This document shows, piece after piece, positions 1 to 6,632 of a DNA stretch of 64,000 bases. Origin of the DNA: Pseudorhodoferax sp. Leaf267 (GTDB lineage Bacteria > Pseudomonadota > Gammaproteobacteria > Burkholderiales > Burkholderiaceae_C). The stretch lies in contig NZ_LMMV01000005.1 in the NCBI RefSeq assembly GCF_001422405.1, forward strand, positions 1-64,000. Reading direction: 5' to 3'. The notes beneath the pieces are model-generated. The model did no database searches. It saw nothing but the letters and a program-made list of their open reading frames with translations, and was not told where the DNA came from. Every line of letters begins with the position of its first letter. Position 1 is the first letter of the stretch. A program made the translations under genes and the position numbers.

Positions 1-285
1 TTGGCTTGCAGCAAGGCCTGGATCGACATCCGATCAGCTGCTGTGACGTGCGAGTAGTGAGTTCCCATTTGGGCGGCACCTTACAGGTTGCGCCGTGTCG
101 CACTTCAAACTTGAGGCCACCTAGCTGCGAGCCGCAGGCCGTGGCATGCTCGCACCGTCATCTGCCATGCAGGTCGACAGATGTAACGGGCGCCGCTTTC
201 GCCGGAATTTTTAATGACCATGCAAAGCCACAAGAAGAGAAGAAAGGTGATGTCTTTCAAATACTTACGCGCCTGCGCGCCACTT

Positions 286-344
286 TGTTATGGCGCACGC
301 GCCGTGATGGGGAGCAGTTCGTTGCGCTCCATAACACGTTAGCC
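286..344 (+). other. Integron recombination site, attI-like or degenerate attC
   Basis: An inverted repeat (TGTTATGGCGCA at the left, TGCGCTCCATAACA at the right) is followed by the core GTTAGCC at 338-344, just before the first cassette ORF at 355. A GGGGAGCAG motif lies inside. The layout (GTTATGG, then GGAGCAG, then a GTTAGCC crossover box) resembles an attI site more than the four attC sites downstream, because no RYYYAAC box precedes it. No integrase gene is visible in bases 1-285, so attI identity is an inference. The rest of 1-285 holds nothing I can assign. Confidence 0.4.
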
Positions 345-354
345 ATCAGATCCA

Positions 355-750
355 ATGATTGAGCAGACCGAAGCGATGCAAGTCCTGGTTGACGCATGCC
401 CGTCATTTCAGGGGTTGTGGCGTGCTCACACTGACGACTACGGGACTGATCTCCCGTACGTGGCAGCGGGCGAGTTCGCGCGCCATTTGCTCAACCTCTA
501 CCAATCGGGAGACTCAGCGGCCCTCGTAGCGGCAGGCGCTGCCATTGACCGCCTACACAATGAAGGCACATCAGCCGCTCAGGAGTTCGCAACCGTTGGT
601 GTGCTCGAAGCTATCCAAAACGTTTGGGGCCACTCCGCGACAAACCCCGATGCGTTTCTTCCTTACCTCGGTCCATCCTCGAGGCACTGGTGGCAAAGCC
701 TCAACAAATTCTGGTCTGGCGAAACAACTCATGTGGGCGCCGATGGCTAA
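355..750 (+). CDS. Cassette-borne hypothetical protein, DUF7674-like
   Basis: A 131-residue soluble protein with no signal peptide or membrane segment. The pattern (VDACPSF near the start, a central FARHL helix, ATVGVLEAIQN, then LGPSSRHWW and LNKFW at the end) resembles the small DUF7674 family often seen in polymorphic-toxin immunity contexts; the family call is from memory. It begins 11 bases after the GTTAGCC core, and its TAA stop at 748-750 lies inside the GGCTAAC box of the next attC, as is usual for integron cassettes. Function is unknown. Confidence 0.7.
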   Translation: MIEQTEAMQVLVDACPSFQGLWRAHTDDYGTDLPYVAAGEFARHLLNLYQSGDSAALVAAGAAIDRLHNEGTSAAQEFATVGVLEAIQNVWGHSATNPDAFLPYLGPSSRHWWQSLNKFWSGETTHVGADG

Positions 751-801
751 CTGGTCAACCAAGGCGGACGCCTTCGGCGCCGCTTGTTTTCAGCGTTATG
801 C
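745..801 (+). repeat. attC site of integron cassette 1
   Basis: Outer boxes GGCTAAC (745-751) and GTTATGC (795-801) enclose a 43-nt imperfect palindrome whose centre is GGCGGACGCCTTCGGCGCC. Size, box sequences and position immediately after an ORF match integron attC sites. The upstream ORF's stop codon is inside the first box. Confidence 0.82.
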
Positions 802-813
802 AAGAGGATCGCG

Positions 814-1104
814 ATGATTGAGCAGTTCATTGCCATGACTCATCGAGTTATTGAAGAGGAGGGCTTCGAGGACTATTTGCCCACGCTGTTGCGGCCTCAA
901 CGCAAGGACGTTCGGGTTCTTGACGGCATTCCGGAGGGAGACGACATTGAAAGCCAAGCAAAGGATTGGGCCGAGTGCTCTGTCGATGAAGATGAAGATG
1001 AAGATTTCATATTGGCCTTTAAGGCAGACGCCAGCCACTTCAAGGTGGTCGCTCGGGTGAACGGCATCAATTCGGAGACGGTTTGCGATGTCAATATTGC
1101 ATAA
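814..1104 (+). CDS. Cassette-borne acidic hypothetical protein
   Basis: A 96-residue acidic soluble protein starting MIEQFIAMTHRV, with a run of alternating Asp and Glu residues near position 60. The ATG at 814 follows AGAGGATC; an in-frame ATG at 784 would fall inside the preceding attC, so the later start is preferred. The TAA stop (1102-1104) is inside the next attC box GCATAAC. I do not recognise the family. A negatively charged small protein in a cassette array could be an antitoxin or immunity protein, but nothing in the sequence proves this. Confidence 0.6.
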   Translation: MIEQFIAMTHRVIEEEGFEDYLPTLLRPQRKDVRVLDGIPEGDDIESQAKDWAECSVDEDEDEDFILAFKADASHFKVVARVNGINSETVCDVNIA

Positions 1105-1156
1105 CAGGCCGCTGCATCCGACCGCCTGCGGCGCCGGCTGAGCGGCGGCGTTATGC
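1099..1156 (+). repeat. attC site of integron cassette 2
   Basis: The outer boxes are a perfect inverted pair, GCATAAC (1099-1105) and GTTATGC (1150-1156). Inner arms CCGCTGC and GCGGCGGC flank a GC-rich centre. This is the best-preserved attC in the window. Confidence 0.86.
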
Positions 1157-1455
1157 GTCCTGAGATCGAACGTCTGTTGCAGCTCGGTCCGCTGCCTGCT
1201 GAATCCGAGGCCTCGATCGAGCACTTGCGTCAGCTTGAGGAAGCGCTCCACTCCGTCGCCAAGCCGGTGTCAGATGAAGAGGCCCGCGCGCTGGTCAAAC
1301 TCTTTGGGCCGGACAACTGCTTCGGCTTAGCGTGGTCTTTTCTCCATTTGATTGAGTCCGCATCAGGCTGGCCATTGGTGGATTGCTTGGCGAGCTCGGA
1401 CAACGACTGGGTGGCGTCCCTGAGAGATCGCGCAATTCGTGGAGGAGTGTTGTGA
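1153..1455 (+). CDS. Cassette-borne hypothetical protein
   Basis: A 100-residue soluble, helix-rich protein: MRPEIERLLQLG, then LPAESEASIEHLRQLEEAL, then LFGPDNCFGLAWSFLHLIES and a charged C-terminus. The ATG at 1153 lies within the GTTATGC crossover box, so the start codon depends on the recombination junction. Family not recognised. The short helical ORF is typical of cassette genes of unknown function. The next attC begins 25 bases after the stop. Confidence 0.6.
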   Translation: MRPEIERLLQLGPLPAESEASIEHLRQLEEALHSVAKPVSDEEARALVKLFGPDNCFGLAWSFLHLIESASGWPLVDCLASSDNDWVASLRDRAIRGGVL

Positions 1456-1480
1456 TCCTTTGTACTGGATGCGTCGCAAC

Positions 1481-1537
1481 GCATAACCTTTCGCTGCAGC
1501 GGACGGCTTCGCCGCCCGCTGAGCTCGCACCTTAGCC
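1481..1537 (+). repeat. attC site of integron cassette 3
   Basis: First box GCATAAC (1481-1487), second box CTTAGCC (1531-1537), separated by 43 nt with GGACGGCTTCGCCGCCCGC at the centre. The second box carries a C in place of the invariant G of GTTRRRY and may be recombination-impaired. The following TTAGCCATCAGAT resembles the sequence after the 338-344 core. Confidence 0.75.
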
Positions 1538-1542
1538 ATCAG

Positions 1543-2100
1543 ATGCAAACGCTTCCTTTCGCGACCGAGTGGCGCGCTAGCTTCGGCGATGCATTGCCCG
1601 CAGGCTTCCTCTGTCGAGCGGCATTGGCAGATCGGTGGCTTCGTGTTCATATCCTTCCAGAATCGAAGCGATATGCGGAGACGGATGCCGAGCGTGTTGA
1701 ACTTCTCCATCGCCAGAATGTCGCCGCGAGCTACGTCCTAGGCGATGACGCCGATTGTCAATTGCTCGTCACTCGCTTCGGCGAGAACCAAGCGTGGTCA
1801 TTTGAAGCATTGCCGCTGAGTGGCAGAACGCCGGTGCATGTCTTGTCTGCAGGAGATGAGGGTGACGAGCTTCAGTTCTTCGGTCTGCCAGTTAAGTGGC
1901 ACAAGGCCGCCTTCAACGATCTTCTCCTTGCCGTCGCAGACGATAGAACTGGACCTGTACTGTTCGCAGATGTTCAACGAAGCCGCATCTATGCTCCCTA
2001 CGACGGAGGCGCTGACCTGTTTTTCCCCAACCCCGAAGCGGCGAAGTTGGCCCGAGCGCACTTTCAGGGTTGGCTATCGGGCAGGGAGGATGGGCTGTGA
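1543..2100 (+). CDS. Cassette-borne protein, DUF3885-like
   Basis: A 185-residue soluble protein. Features seen: FGDALPAGF near the start, RVHILPESKRYAETDAE around residue 33, and the C-terminal APYDGGADLFFP followed by ARAHFQGWLSGR. The arrangement of PESKRYAE early and PYDGGAD late resembles the small DUF3885 family, often found beside polymorphic toxins or in integrons. Function is unknown. It starts six bases after the preceding attC core and ends seven bases before the next attC, a complete cassette of standard layout. Confidence 0.7.
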   Translation: MQTLPFATEWRASFGDALPAGFLCRAALADRWLRVHILPESKRYAETDAERVELLHRQNVAASYVLGDDADCQLLVTRFGENQAWSFEALPLSGRTPVHVLSAGDEGDELQFFGLPVKWHKAAFNDLLLAVADDRTGPVLFADVQRSRIYAPYDGGADLFFPNPEAAKLARAHFQGWLSGREDGL

Positions 2101-2107
2101 AGCTGAT

Positions 2108-2164
2108 GGCTAACTGGTCGTTCGTGTGGGACGGCTTCGCCGCCCCACAACTTCAACGTTGAGC
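2108..2164 (+). repeat. attC site of integron cassette 4
   Basis: Boxes GGCTAAC (2108-2114) and GTTGAGC (2158-2164) enclose a 43-nt imperfect palindrome centred on GGGACGGCTTCGCCGCCCC. This is the last recognisable attC; none follows the next two ORFs. Confidence 0.82.
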
Positions 2165-2167
2165 AGC

Positions 2168-2356
2168 ATGAAGACGAGTCCACAGTTCATCGTCTATTTG
2201 GTCGGAGTCGCGTTGCTTGGCTTTTTCTACGAGCCTGTTAAATCAGCGCTTGGCGGCCAGTGGTTATTTGTCGGCTGCGTTCTTGCCTACCTCGTCGCAC
2301 TTCGACTGCTCGGAACACTGATCGCCAAACGGAAGCATGGGCGCGCGCATGAGTGA
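2168..2356 (+). CDS. Small two-helix membrane protein (cassette)
   Basis: A 62-residue protein with two hydrophobic segments (about residues 7-20 and 28-50) and a basic tail (KRKHGRAHE). It starts four bases after an attC core. The stop overlaps the next ORF's start region by 8 nt (next ATG at 2349), so this cassette carried two coupled genes. Possible roles such as a membrane antitoxin or holin-like protein cannot be distinguished. An earlier in-frame start at 2126 lies inside attC and is rejected. Confidence 0.55.
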   Translation: MKTSPQFIVYLVGVALLGFFYEPVKSALGGQWLFVGCVLAYLVALRLLGTLIAKRKHGRAHE

Positions 2357-2678
2357 AGCCGTCTTGTCATTGCTCATTCGGCGGTCGCTCCACCTTGGTG
2401 TTGCGGACACCGCGATGCTGAACTGGCACGATGCTCAACCATTTGCTGCAGCGGACGTTGAACTCATGAAAGTGTTCGGCTATCCCGCAGGCGCGCCTCT
2501 TGACGACGAGGGTTTGGTCGGATTCACGGAGGTGCCACTCCAGGCAAACGCGCAGACTCGTGTCGATCACTTTTCCCCTTTGCTGCTGAAGAGCCGACTG
2601 TCGTCATGGGAAGCTATTTCGACTCACGAGGGGAATATGTCCCAAATGACCTGCCCCCTTCCAGCCGTACCAGCGTAA
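2349..2678 (+). CDS. Hypothetical protein truncated by an IS end
   Basis: MSEAVLSLLIRRSLHLGVAD begins an ORF overlapping the previous gene by 8 nt. About 100 residues appear native; the last codons (from about 2647, reading MTCPLPAVPA) derive from the terminal sequence of the IS3-family remnant. The original 3' end and the cassette's attC are therefore lost. I do not recognise the protein; it is probably non-functional in this form. Confidence 0.45.
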   Translation: MSEAVLSLLIRRSLHLGVADTAMLNWHDAQPFAAADVELMKVFGYPAGAPLDDEGLVGFTEVPLQANAQTRVDHFSPLLLKSRLSSWEAISTHEGNMSQMTCPLPAVPA

Positions 2679-2850
2679 TGGCAGCGAAGTCCGTCAACTT
2701 GGAGAATGACGGACATGAGAAAGAGCAGATTTACGGAGGAGCAGATCATCGGTTTCATCAAGCAGGCCGAAGCCGGTGTGCCGATCAAGGATCTATGCCG
2801 CAAAGGCGGCTTCAGCGACGCGACCTTCTACAAATGGCGCGCCAATCGTG
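2647..2850 (+). mobile_element. Truncated IS3-family insertion sequence (left end only)
   Basis: The left end starts TGACCTGCCCCC at 2647, a terminus type seen in IS3-family elements, followed by a short leader and the start of an OrfA transposase. Homology stops near 2850, so only about 200 bp remain. No OrfB, right end or target duplication is present. The element separates the cassette array from ordinary chromosomal genes and has erased the cassette boundary. Confidence 0.65.
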
Positions 2851-2873
2851 TTCACGCCTGGCCCCTTCATTGA
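2706..2873 (+). pseudogene. Transposase OrfA fragment, IS3 family
   Basis: It encodes MTDMRKSRFTEEQIIGFIKQ then AEAGVPIKDLCRKGGFSDAT and FYKWRA, the N-terminal helix-turn-helix of IS3/IS407-type OrfA (normally close to 88 residues). After KWRA (about 2846) the frame runs into unrelated codons and stops at 2871, giving 55 residues. The DNA-binding half is present but the C-terminal leucine-zipper part and OrfB are missing, so the element cannot move by itself. Confidence 0.75.
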
Positions 2874-2895
2874 GCGAACATCGCAAGAGCAACCC

Positions 2896-3540
2896 ATGTC
2901 GAACGCGAACCCGACCGCCAACATGGTGCAGCCCTCCTGGCATCGGTGTTGGTCGGCTCTCGGTGCGCAAGGCGACGGCCTTGCGCTCATGCAAAAGCTG
3001 CTCGACGCCTATGCGGAGCCCCAGCGCAAGTACCACACGGTCCAGCATCTGTCCGAATGCCTGACGCTGATGGGCCAGCACCTTCACCTGGCGATCGAGC
3101 CCGGCGAGGTGGAGATGGCGCTGTGGTTTCACGATGCCATCTACCACGTGCAGGCCCGCGACAACGAGTTGAGGAGTGCCGAGTGGGCCGCGGCGCAATT
3201 GCGTGCGGCCGGGGTCGTCGAGCAGCGCATCGCGCACATCACGCAGCACATCCTGGCGACCCGGCACTCGGCCTTGCCGCAAGGCCCCGACCAGATGCTG
3301 CTGGTCGACATCGACCTGTCCATCCTGGGCGCGCCACGGCCGCGCTTCGACGCGTACGAGCGGCAGGTCCGCGAGGAATACGCCTGGGTGCCCGAGGCGC
3401 TGTTTCGCCGCAAACGGCAGCAGGTCCTCGCCGAGTTCCTGGCGCGCAGCCCCATCTACAACACGCCTGCGCTGCGCGCGGCGCGGGAAGACCAGGCCCG
3501 AGACAACCTGGCGCATTCGCTCCAGCAGCTGAAGTTCTGA
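2896..3540 (+). CDS. HD-superfamily metal-dependent phosphohydrolase
   Basis: A 214-residue cytosolic protein of the COG4339 type. The metal-binding HD signature is visible: H47 in KYHTVQHL, H79-D80 in LWFHDAIYH, and a downstream Asp in VDIDLSILG. Substrate is unknown; HD hydrolases act on phosphate esters or nucleotides. The ATG at 2896 (MSNANPT) is preferred because the longer frame back to 2776 reads through the IS remnant. It is the first ordinary chromosomal gene after the integron/IS segment and has its own codon usage, typical of the rest of the window. Confidence 0.75.
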   Translation: MSNANPTANMVQPSWHRCWSALGAQGDGLALMQKLLDAYAEPQRKYHTVQHLSECLTLMGQHLHLAIEPGEVEMALWFHDAIYHVQARDNELRSAEWAAAQLRAAGVVEQRIAHITQHILATRHSALPQGPDQMLLVDIDLSILGAPRPRFDAYERQVREEYAWVPEALFRRKRQQVLAEFLARSPIYNTPALRAAREDQARDNLAHSLQQLKF

Positions 3541-3574
3541 CGGTTCCCAGCAGGCCGGTTGCGTTGCGCCGCCA

Positions 3575-4183
3575 TCACCCCAGAGCCGCCGCCACCAGCC
3601 CGGCGGCCAACACCAGCATCGTCACCCCCAAGGCCGCATCCAGCCACTGCCAGGCCCTGGGCCTGGCAAATACCGGCGCCAGCCACCGCGCACCGAACCC
3701 CAGCGCCGTGAACCACCCTGCACTGGCGACCGCCGCGCCCGCCACGAACGCGGCGCGGGCCAGCGGGGCATGCTGCGCGCCCACCGTGCCGACCAGCAGG
3801 ACGGTGTCCAGGTACACATGCGGGTTCAGCAGCGTGAACGCGACCGCCTGCGCCATCACGGCCGCCCGGCCCGGGGGTGCGGACATCGCAGCCTGCAATG
3901 TGGACGGGCGCCGGCTGCGCCACAGCGCGCGCAGGCCGTAGCCGGCCAGGAACACGGCACCCACCGCGGCCAGGGCGCGGGCCAGCATCGGCTGCGCGCC
4001 GAGCACGCCGGCCAGGCCATAGACGCCGGCGGCCACCAGCACCGCGTCGGCCAGCGCGCACCACAGCACGACCGGCAGCACATGCGCGCGCTGCAGGCCC
4101 TGGCGCAGCACGAAGGCGTTTTGGGCGCCGATGGCGACGATCAAGGTGAGGCTGAGCGCGAAGCCCTGGAGAAATGCAGACAT
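3575..4183 (-). CDS. argO: LysE/ArgO-family amino-acid exporter
   Basis: A 202-residue inner-membrane protein with about six predicted membrane helices. It carries the LysE-family N-terminal motif (IVAIGAQNAFVLRQG, residues about 15-29) and the conserved NPHVYLDTVLLVG segment. It likely exports arginine, lysine or related basic amino acids. The start ATG (4183) lies 84 nt from the divergent ArgP-like regulator, the standard arrangement for LysE/LysG and ArgO/ArgP pairs, so the regulator probably activates it when intracellular amino acid is high. Substrate is inferred from family and context. Confidence 0.88.
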   Translation of the reverse strand: MSAFLQGFALSLTLIVAIGAQNAFVLRQGLQRAHVLPVVLWCALADAVLVAAGVYGLAGVLGAQPMLARALAAVGAVFLAGYGLRALWRSRRPSTLQAAMSAPPGRAAVMAQAVAFTLLNPHVYLDTVLLVGTVGAQHAPLARAAFVAGAAVASAGWFTALGFGARWLAPVFARPRAWQWLDAALGVTMLVLAAGLVAAALG

Positions 4184-4267
4184 GGCGCCAGCATGCCGAT
4201 CGCCTGGCTGCGCGGCCAGCGCAAACTTCTAAACTCGATGCAGTTCTGCTTCATCGGGAGATTGACC

Positions 4268-5158
4268 ATGCTCGACTACGCCGCCCTGTCTGCGCTGGCC
4301 GCCGTGGTGCGCGAGGGCAGCTTCGAGCGCGCGGCGCAGGCGCTGCATGTGACGCCGTCGGCGGTGTCGCAGCGCGTGCGGCTGCTGGAGGAGCGCGTGG
4401 GCTGCGCGCTGGTCGTGCGTGGGCAGCCATGCACGGCCACTGAGGTGGGCCAGGGGCTGTGCCGCCACCTGGCCCAGGTGCGGCTCATGGAGCATGACCT
4501 GCAGGGCGTGCTGCCCGTGGCGGCAGGGCCGTCGGCCGAGCGCGCGCGGCTGCCCGTGGCCGTGAATGCGGACAGCCTGGCGAGCTGGTTCGCGCCCGCG
4601 GTGGCGCAGCATGCCGCACAGGCGCCCGTGCTGCTGGACGTGACCGTGGACGACCAGGACCACACGGCCGAGCGGCTGCGCAGCGGCGCCGTGCTGGCCG
4701 CCGTGACGGCGCTGGCCAAGCCGGCGCCGGGCTGCAACAGCCAGGCGCTGGGGGCGCTGCGCTATGTGGCCGCGGCCAGCCCGGCGTTCATGGCACGGTA
4801 CTTCGCCGATGGCGTGAGTGCGCGCACGCTGGCGCATGCGCCCAGCCTGCTGTTCGACCGCAAGGACCAGCTGCAGGCGCGCTGGGTGCGCCGCCAGTGT
4901 CGGCGCGCCGTGGCGCTGCCCTGCCATGTGCTGCCGTCGTCGCAGGGCTTCGTGGAGGCGGGCCTGGCCGGCATGGGCTGGGGCATGCAGCCGCTGCTGC
5001 TGGTGCAGCCGCTGCTGGCGAGTGGGCGGTTGGTGGAGCTGGTGCCGGGCGCGGGGCTGGATGTGCCGCTGTATTGGCAGCATGCGCGGGCGGCTTCGTC
5101 GTTGCTGGATGGGCTGGGGCGGGCGGTGGTGGCGGCTGCGCGGGGGGCGCTTGCATGA
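4268..5158 (+). CDS. argP: LysR-family regulator, ArgP/LysG-like
   Basis: A 296-residue transcription factor. An N-terminal winged HTH (MLDYAALSALAAVVREGSFE, then AAQALHVTPSAVSQRVRLLE) is followed by a periplasmic-binding-protein-fold effector domain. It is of ArgP/IciA/LysG type and is divergent from the exporter gene, which it presumably controls. The reading frame is open upstream to 3770, but the ATG at 4268 gives the standard ArgP length and follows GGGAGATTGACC. The intergenic 84 bp must hold both promoters and the operator. Confidence 0.85.
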   Translation: MLDYAALSALAAVVREGSFERAAQALHVTPSAVSQRVRLLEERVGCALVVRGQPCTATEVGQGLCRHLAQVRLMEHDLQGVLPVAAGPSAERARLPVAVNADSLASWFAPAVAQHAAQAPVLLDVTVDDQDHTAERLRSGAVLAAVTALAKPAPGCNSQALGALRYVAAASPAFMARYFADGVSARTLAHAPSLLFDRKDQLQARWVRRQCRRAVALPCHVLPSSQGFVEAGLAGMGWGMQPLLLVQPLLASGRLVELVPGAGLDVPLYWQHARAASSLLDGLGRAVVAAARGALA

Positions 5159-5186
5159 CGTCCGCTCAGCTGGTTCAGGCCGCAGC

Positions 5187-5223
5187 CCCTCACCCCAACC
5201 CTCTCCCCAGAGGGGCGAGGGAG
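5187..5223. repeat. Palindromic intergenic repeat / bidirectional terminator
   Basis: CCCCTCACCCCAACCCTC followed by TCCCCAGAGGGGCGAGGGAG forms a hairpin (CCTCTCCCC-AG-AGGGGCGAGG). This C/G-rich unit is a familiar dispersed intergenic repeat in GC-rich proteobacteria. It sits between two convergent genes, argP and the M16 gene, where it could also end transcription from either side. Confidence 0.6.
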
Positions 5224-5259
5224 TAAGTCAGCCGCTCTCCGGAGCAGCGAGGGAGCCCG

Positions 5260-6600
5260 TCAACCGCCGCTGGCGCCCACCACCACCGTCACCATGCGCT
5301 CGGGCTGCAGCTTGCGGGCGAACGCGGCGCGCACCTGGTCGACGGTGACGGCTTGCACGCGCTGGGTCCAGGTGTCCAGGTAGTCCAGCGGCAGGTTGTT
5401 CCAGGCGATGTTGGCCACGTTGTCGAGCAGCTTGCGGTTGCTGTCGATGCGCAGCGCAAAGCCGCCGACCAGGTTGTCCTTGGCGGCCTTGAGCTCGTCG
5501 GCGGTGGGGCCTTCGGCGACGAAGCGCGCCAGGGTCTCGCGCGCAACCGAGATGGCCTGCTGCGCCTGGCTGGCCTTGGTCTGCAGGCCGACCGTGAACG
5601 CGCCGGCGTGCAGGCCCGGCGCGAAGTAGCTGTAGACGCTGTAGGTCAGGCCGCGCTTTTCGCGCACTTCGTTGGTCAGGCGCGAGACGAAGCCGCCGCC
5701 GCCCAGGATGTAGTTGCCCACCGTCAGCGCGAAGAAGTCGGGGTCGTCGCGCTTGTAGCCGGGCTGGCCGATCAGCACCTGGGCCTGGGCGGCCTCGAAC
5801 GGCACGATGCGCTCGGTGGCCTGCGTGAGCGCGGGCACTTCGGGCACGGTGGGCAGCGGCGCGCAGGCGGTCTGCGGCAGGCGCGCCAGCAGGGTCTGCA
5901 CCAGCGCGTCGGCCTGCGCGCGCGTGACGGCGCCGACCACGCTGACCTTGGCGCGGCAGGGCAGGATGGCGCCCGTGTACAGCGCGCGCATGTCGGCGAC
6001 CGAGATGGCCGACAGGGTCTGCTCGGTCATCTCCTGGCCATAGGGGTGGCCGCTGTAGACGGCCTGCGCGAAAGTGCGGCCGGCAATGGTGGCGGGCCGC
6101 GTGTTGGCCTCCTTGAGCGATGCGGCGATGCGCTCGCGGTCGCGCTGCCAGACAGGCTCGGCAAAGGCCGGCTCGCCGAGCTGGCGGGCTGCGAACTGCG
6201 CGGCCTTGGGCAAGAGGTCGGGGTAGGTCAGCGAGCGCAGCGAGAAGCTCATGCGGTCGCTGCCGGCGCTGGCGCCGAAGGATGCGCCGAGGTCGGCCCA
6301 GGCTTCGGAGACGGCGTTCTCGTCCAGGGCTGGATCCGATCCCCTGGCCAAGACACCCTTGCCGCTCTGCCCCGCCGTCACGGCGGCCAGCCCGGCCTGG
6401 GCTGCCGGGTCGCGCCGGCTGCCGGCGTCGAAGTCGATCTGCACGTCGACCATGGGGATGGCCGGGCTCTCGACCAGGTAGACCTGGGCGCCGCTGGGCT
6501 GCGTCCAGCGCTGCAGGGGGATGGCGGCGGCGGCCAGGCCGCTGGCGCACAGCACGGTGGCGGCGAGCAACACGCGCGCCGAAGGCATCAAGGGATTCAT
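5260..6600 (-). CDS. M16-family peptidase-like subunit, no zinc motif
   Basis: A 446-residue exported protein with an N-terminal signal sequence (MNPLMPSARVLLAATVLCAS). The M16 fold is clear, but the HxxEH zinc motif is absent. The helper-subunit Arg/Tyr region is kept (RLTNEVREKRGLTYSVYSYF, about residues 335-354). In two-subunit M16 enzymes such as mitochondrial processing peptidase, one chain carries zinc and the partner supplies Arg/Tyr. The start at ATG 6600 fits the signal peptide; the frame is open to 6888 but that extension overlaps the upstream gene. It lies 32 nt downstream of the zinc-bearing partner, in one operon. Confidence 0.85.
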   Translation of the reverse strand: MNPLMPSARVLLAATVLCASGLAAAAIPLQRWTQPSGAQVYLVESPAIPMVDVQIDFDAGSRRDPAAQAGLAAVTAGQSGKGVLARGSDPALDENAVSEAWADLGASFGASAGSDRMSFSLRSLTYPDLLPKAAQFAARQLGEPAFAEPVWQRDRERIAASLKEANTRPATIAGRTFAQAVYSGHPYGQEMTEQTLSAISVADMRALYTGAILPCRAKVSVVGAVTRAQADALVQTLLARLPQTACAPLPTVPEVPALTQATERIVPFEAAQAQVLIGQPGYKRDDPDFFALTVGNYILGGGGFVSRLTNEVREKRGLTYSVYSYFAPGLHAGAFTVGLQTKASQAQQAISVARETLARFVAEGPTADELKAAKDNLVGGFALRIDSNRKLLDNVANIAWNNLPLDYLDTWTQRVQAVTVDQVRAAFARKLQPERMVTVVVGASGG

Positions 6601-6632
6601 GGCGATGGGGTCTCGTGCGGGGTCGTACGGGT

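Noticed and set aside
1-90. Minus-strand peptide resembling the tail of a tyrosine recombinase (THYSHVTAADRMSIQALL)
   Set aside because: In-frame stops immediately upstream and no other recombinase motif; chance similarity cannot be excluded.
6-362. 118-codon ORF at the left end
   Set aside because: It overlaps the recombination site and the first cassette ORF, has no plausible RBS and no family-like sequence.
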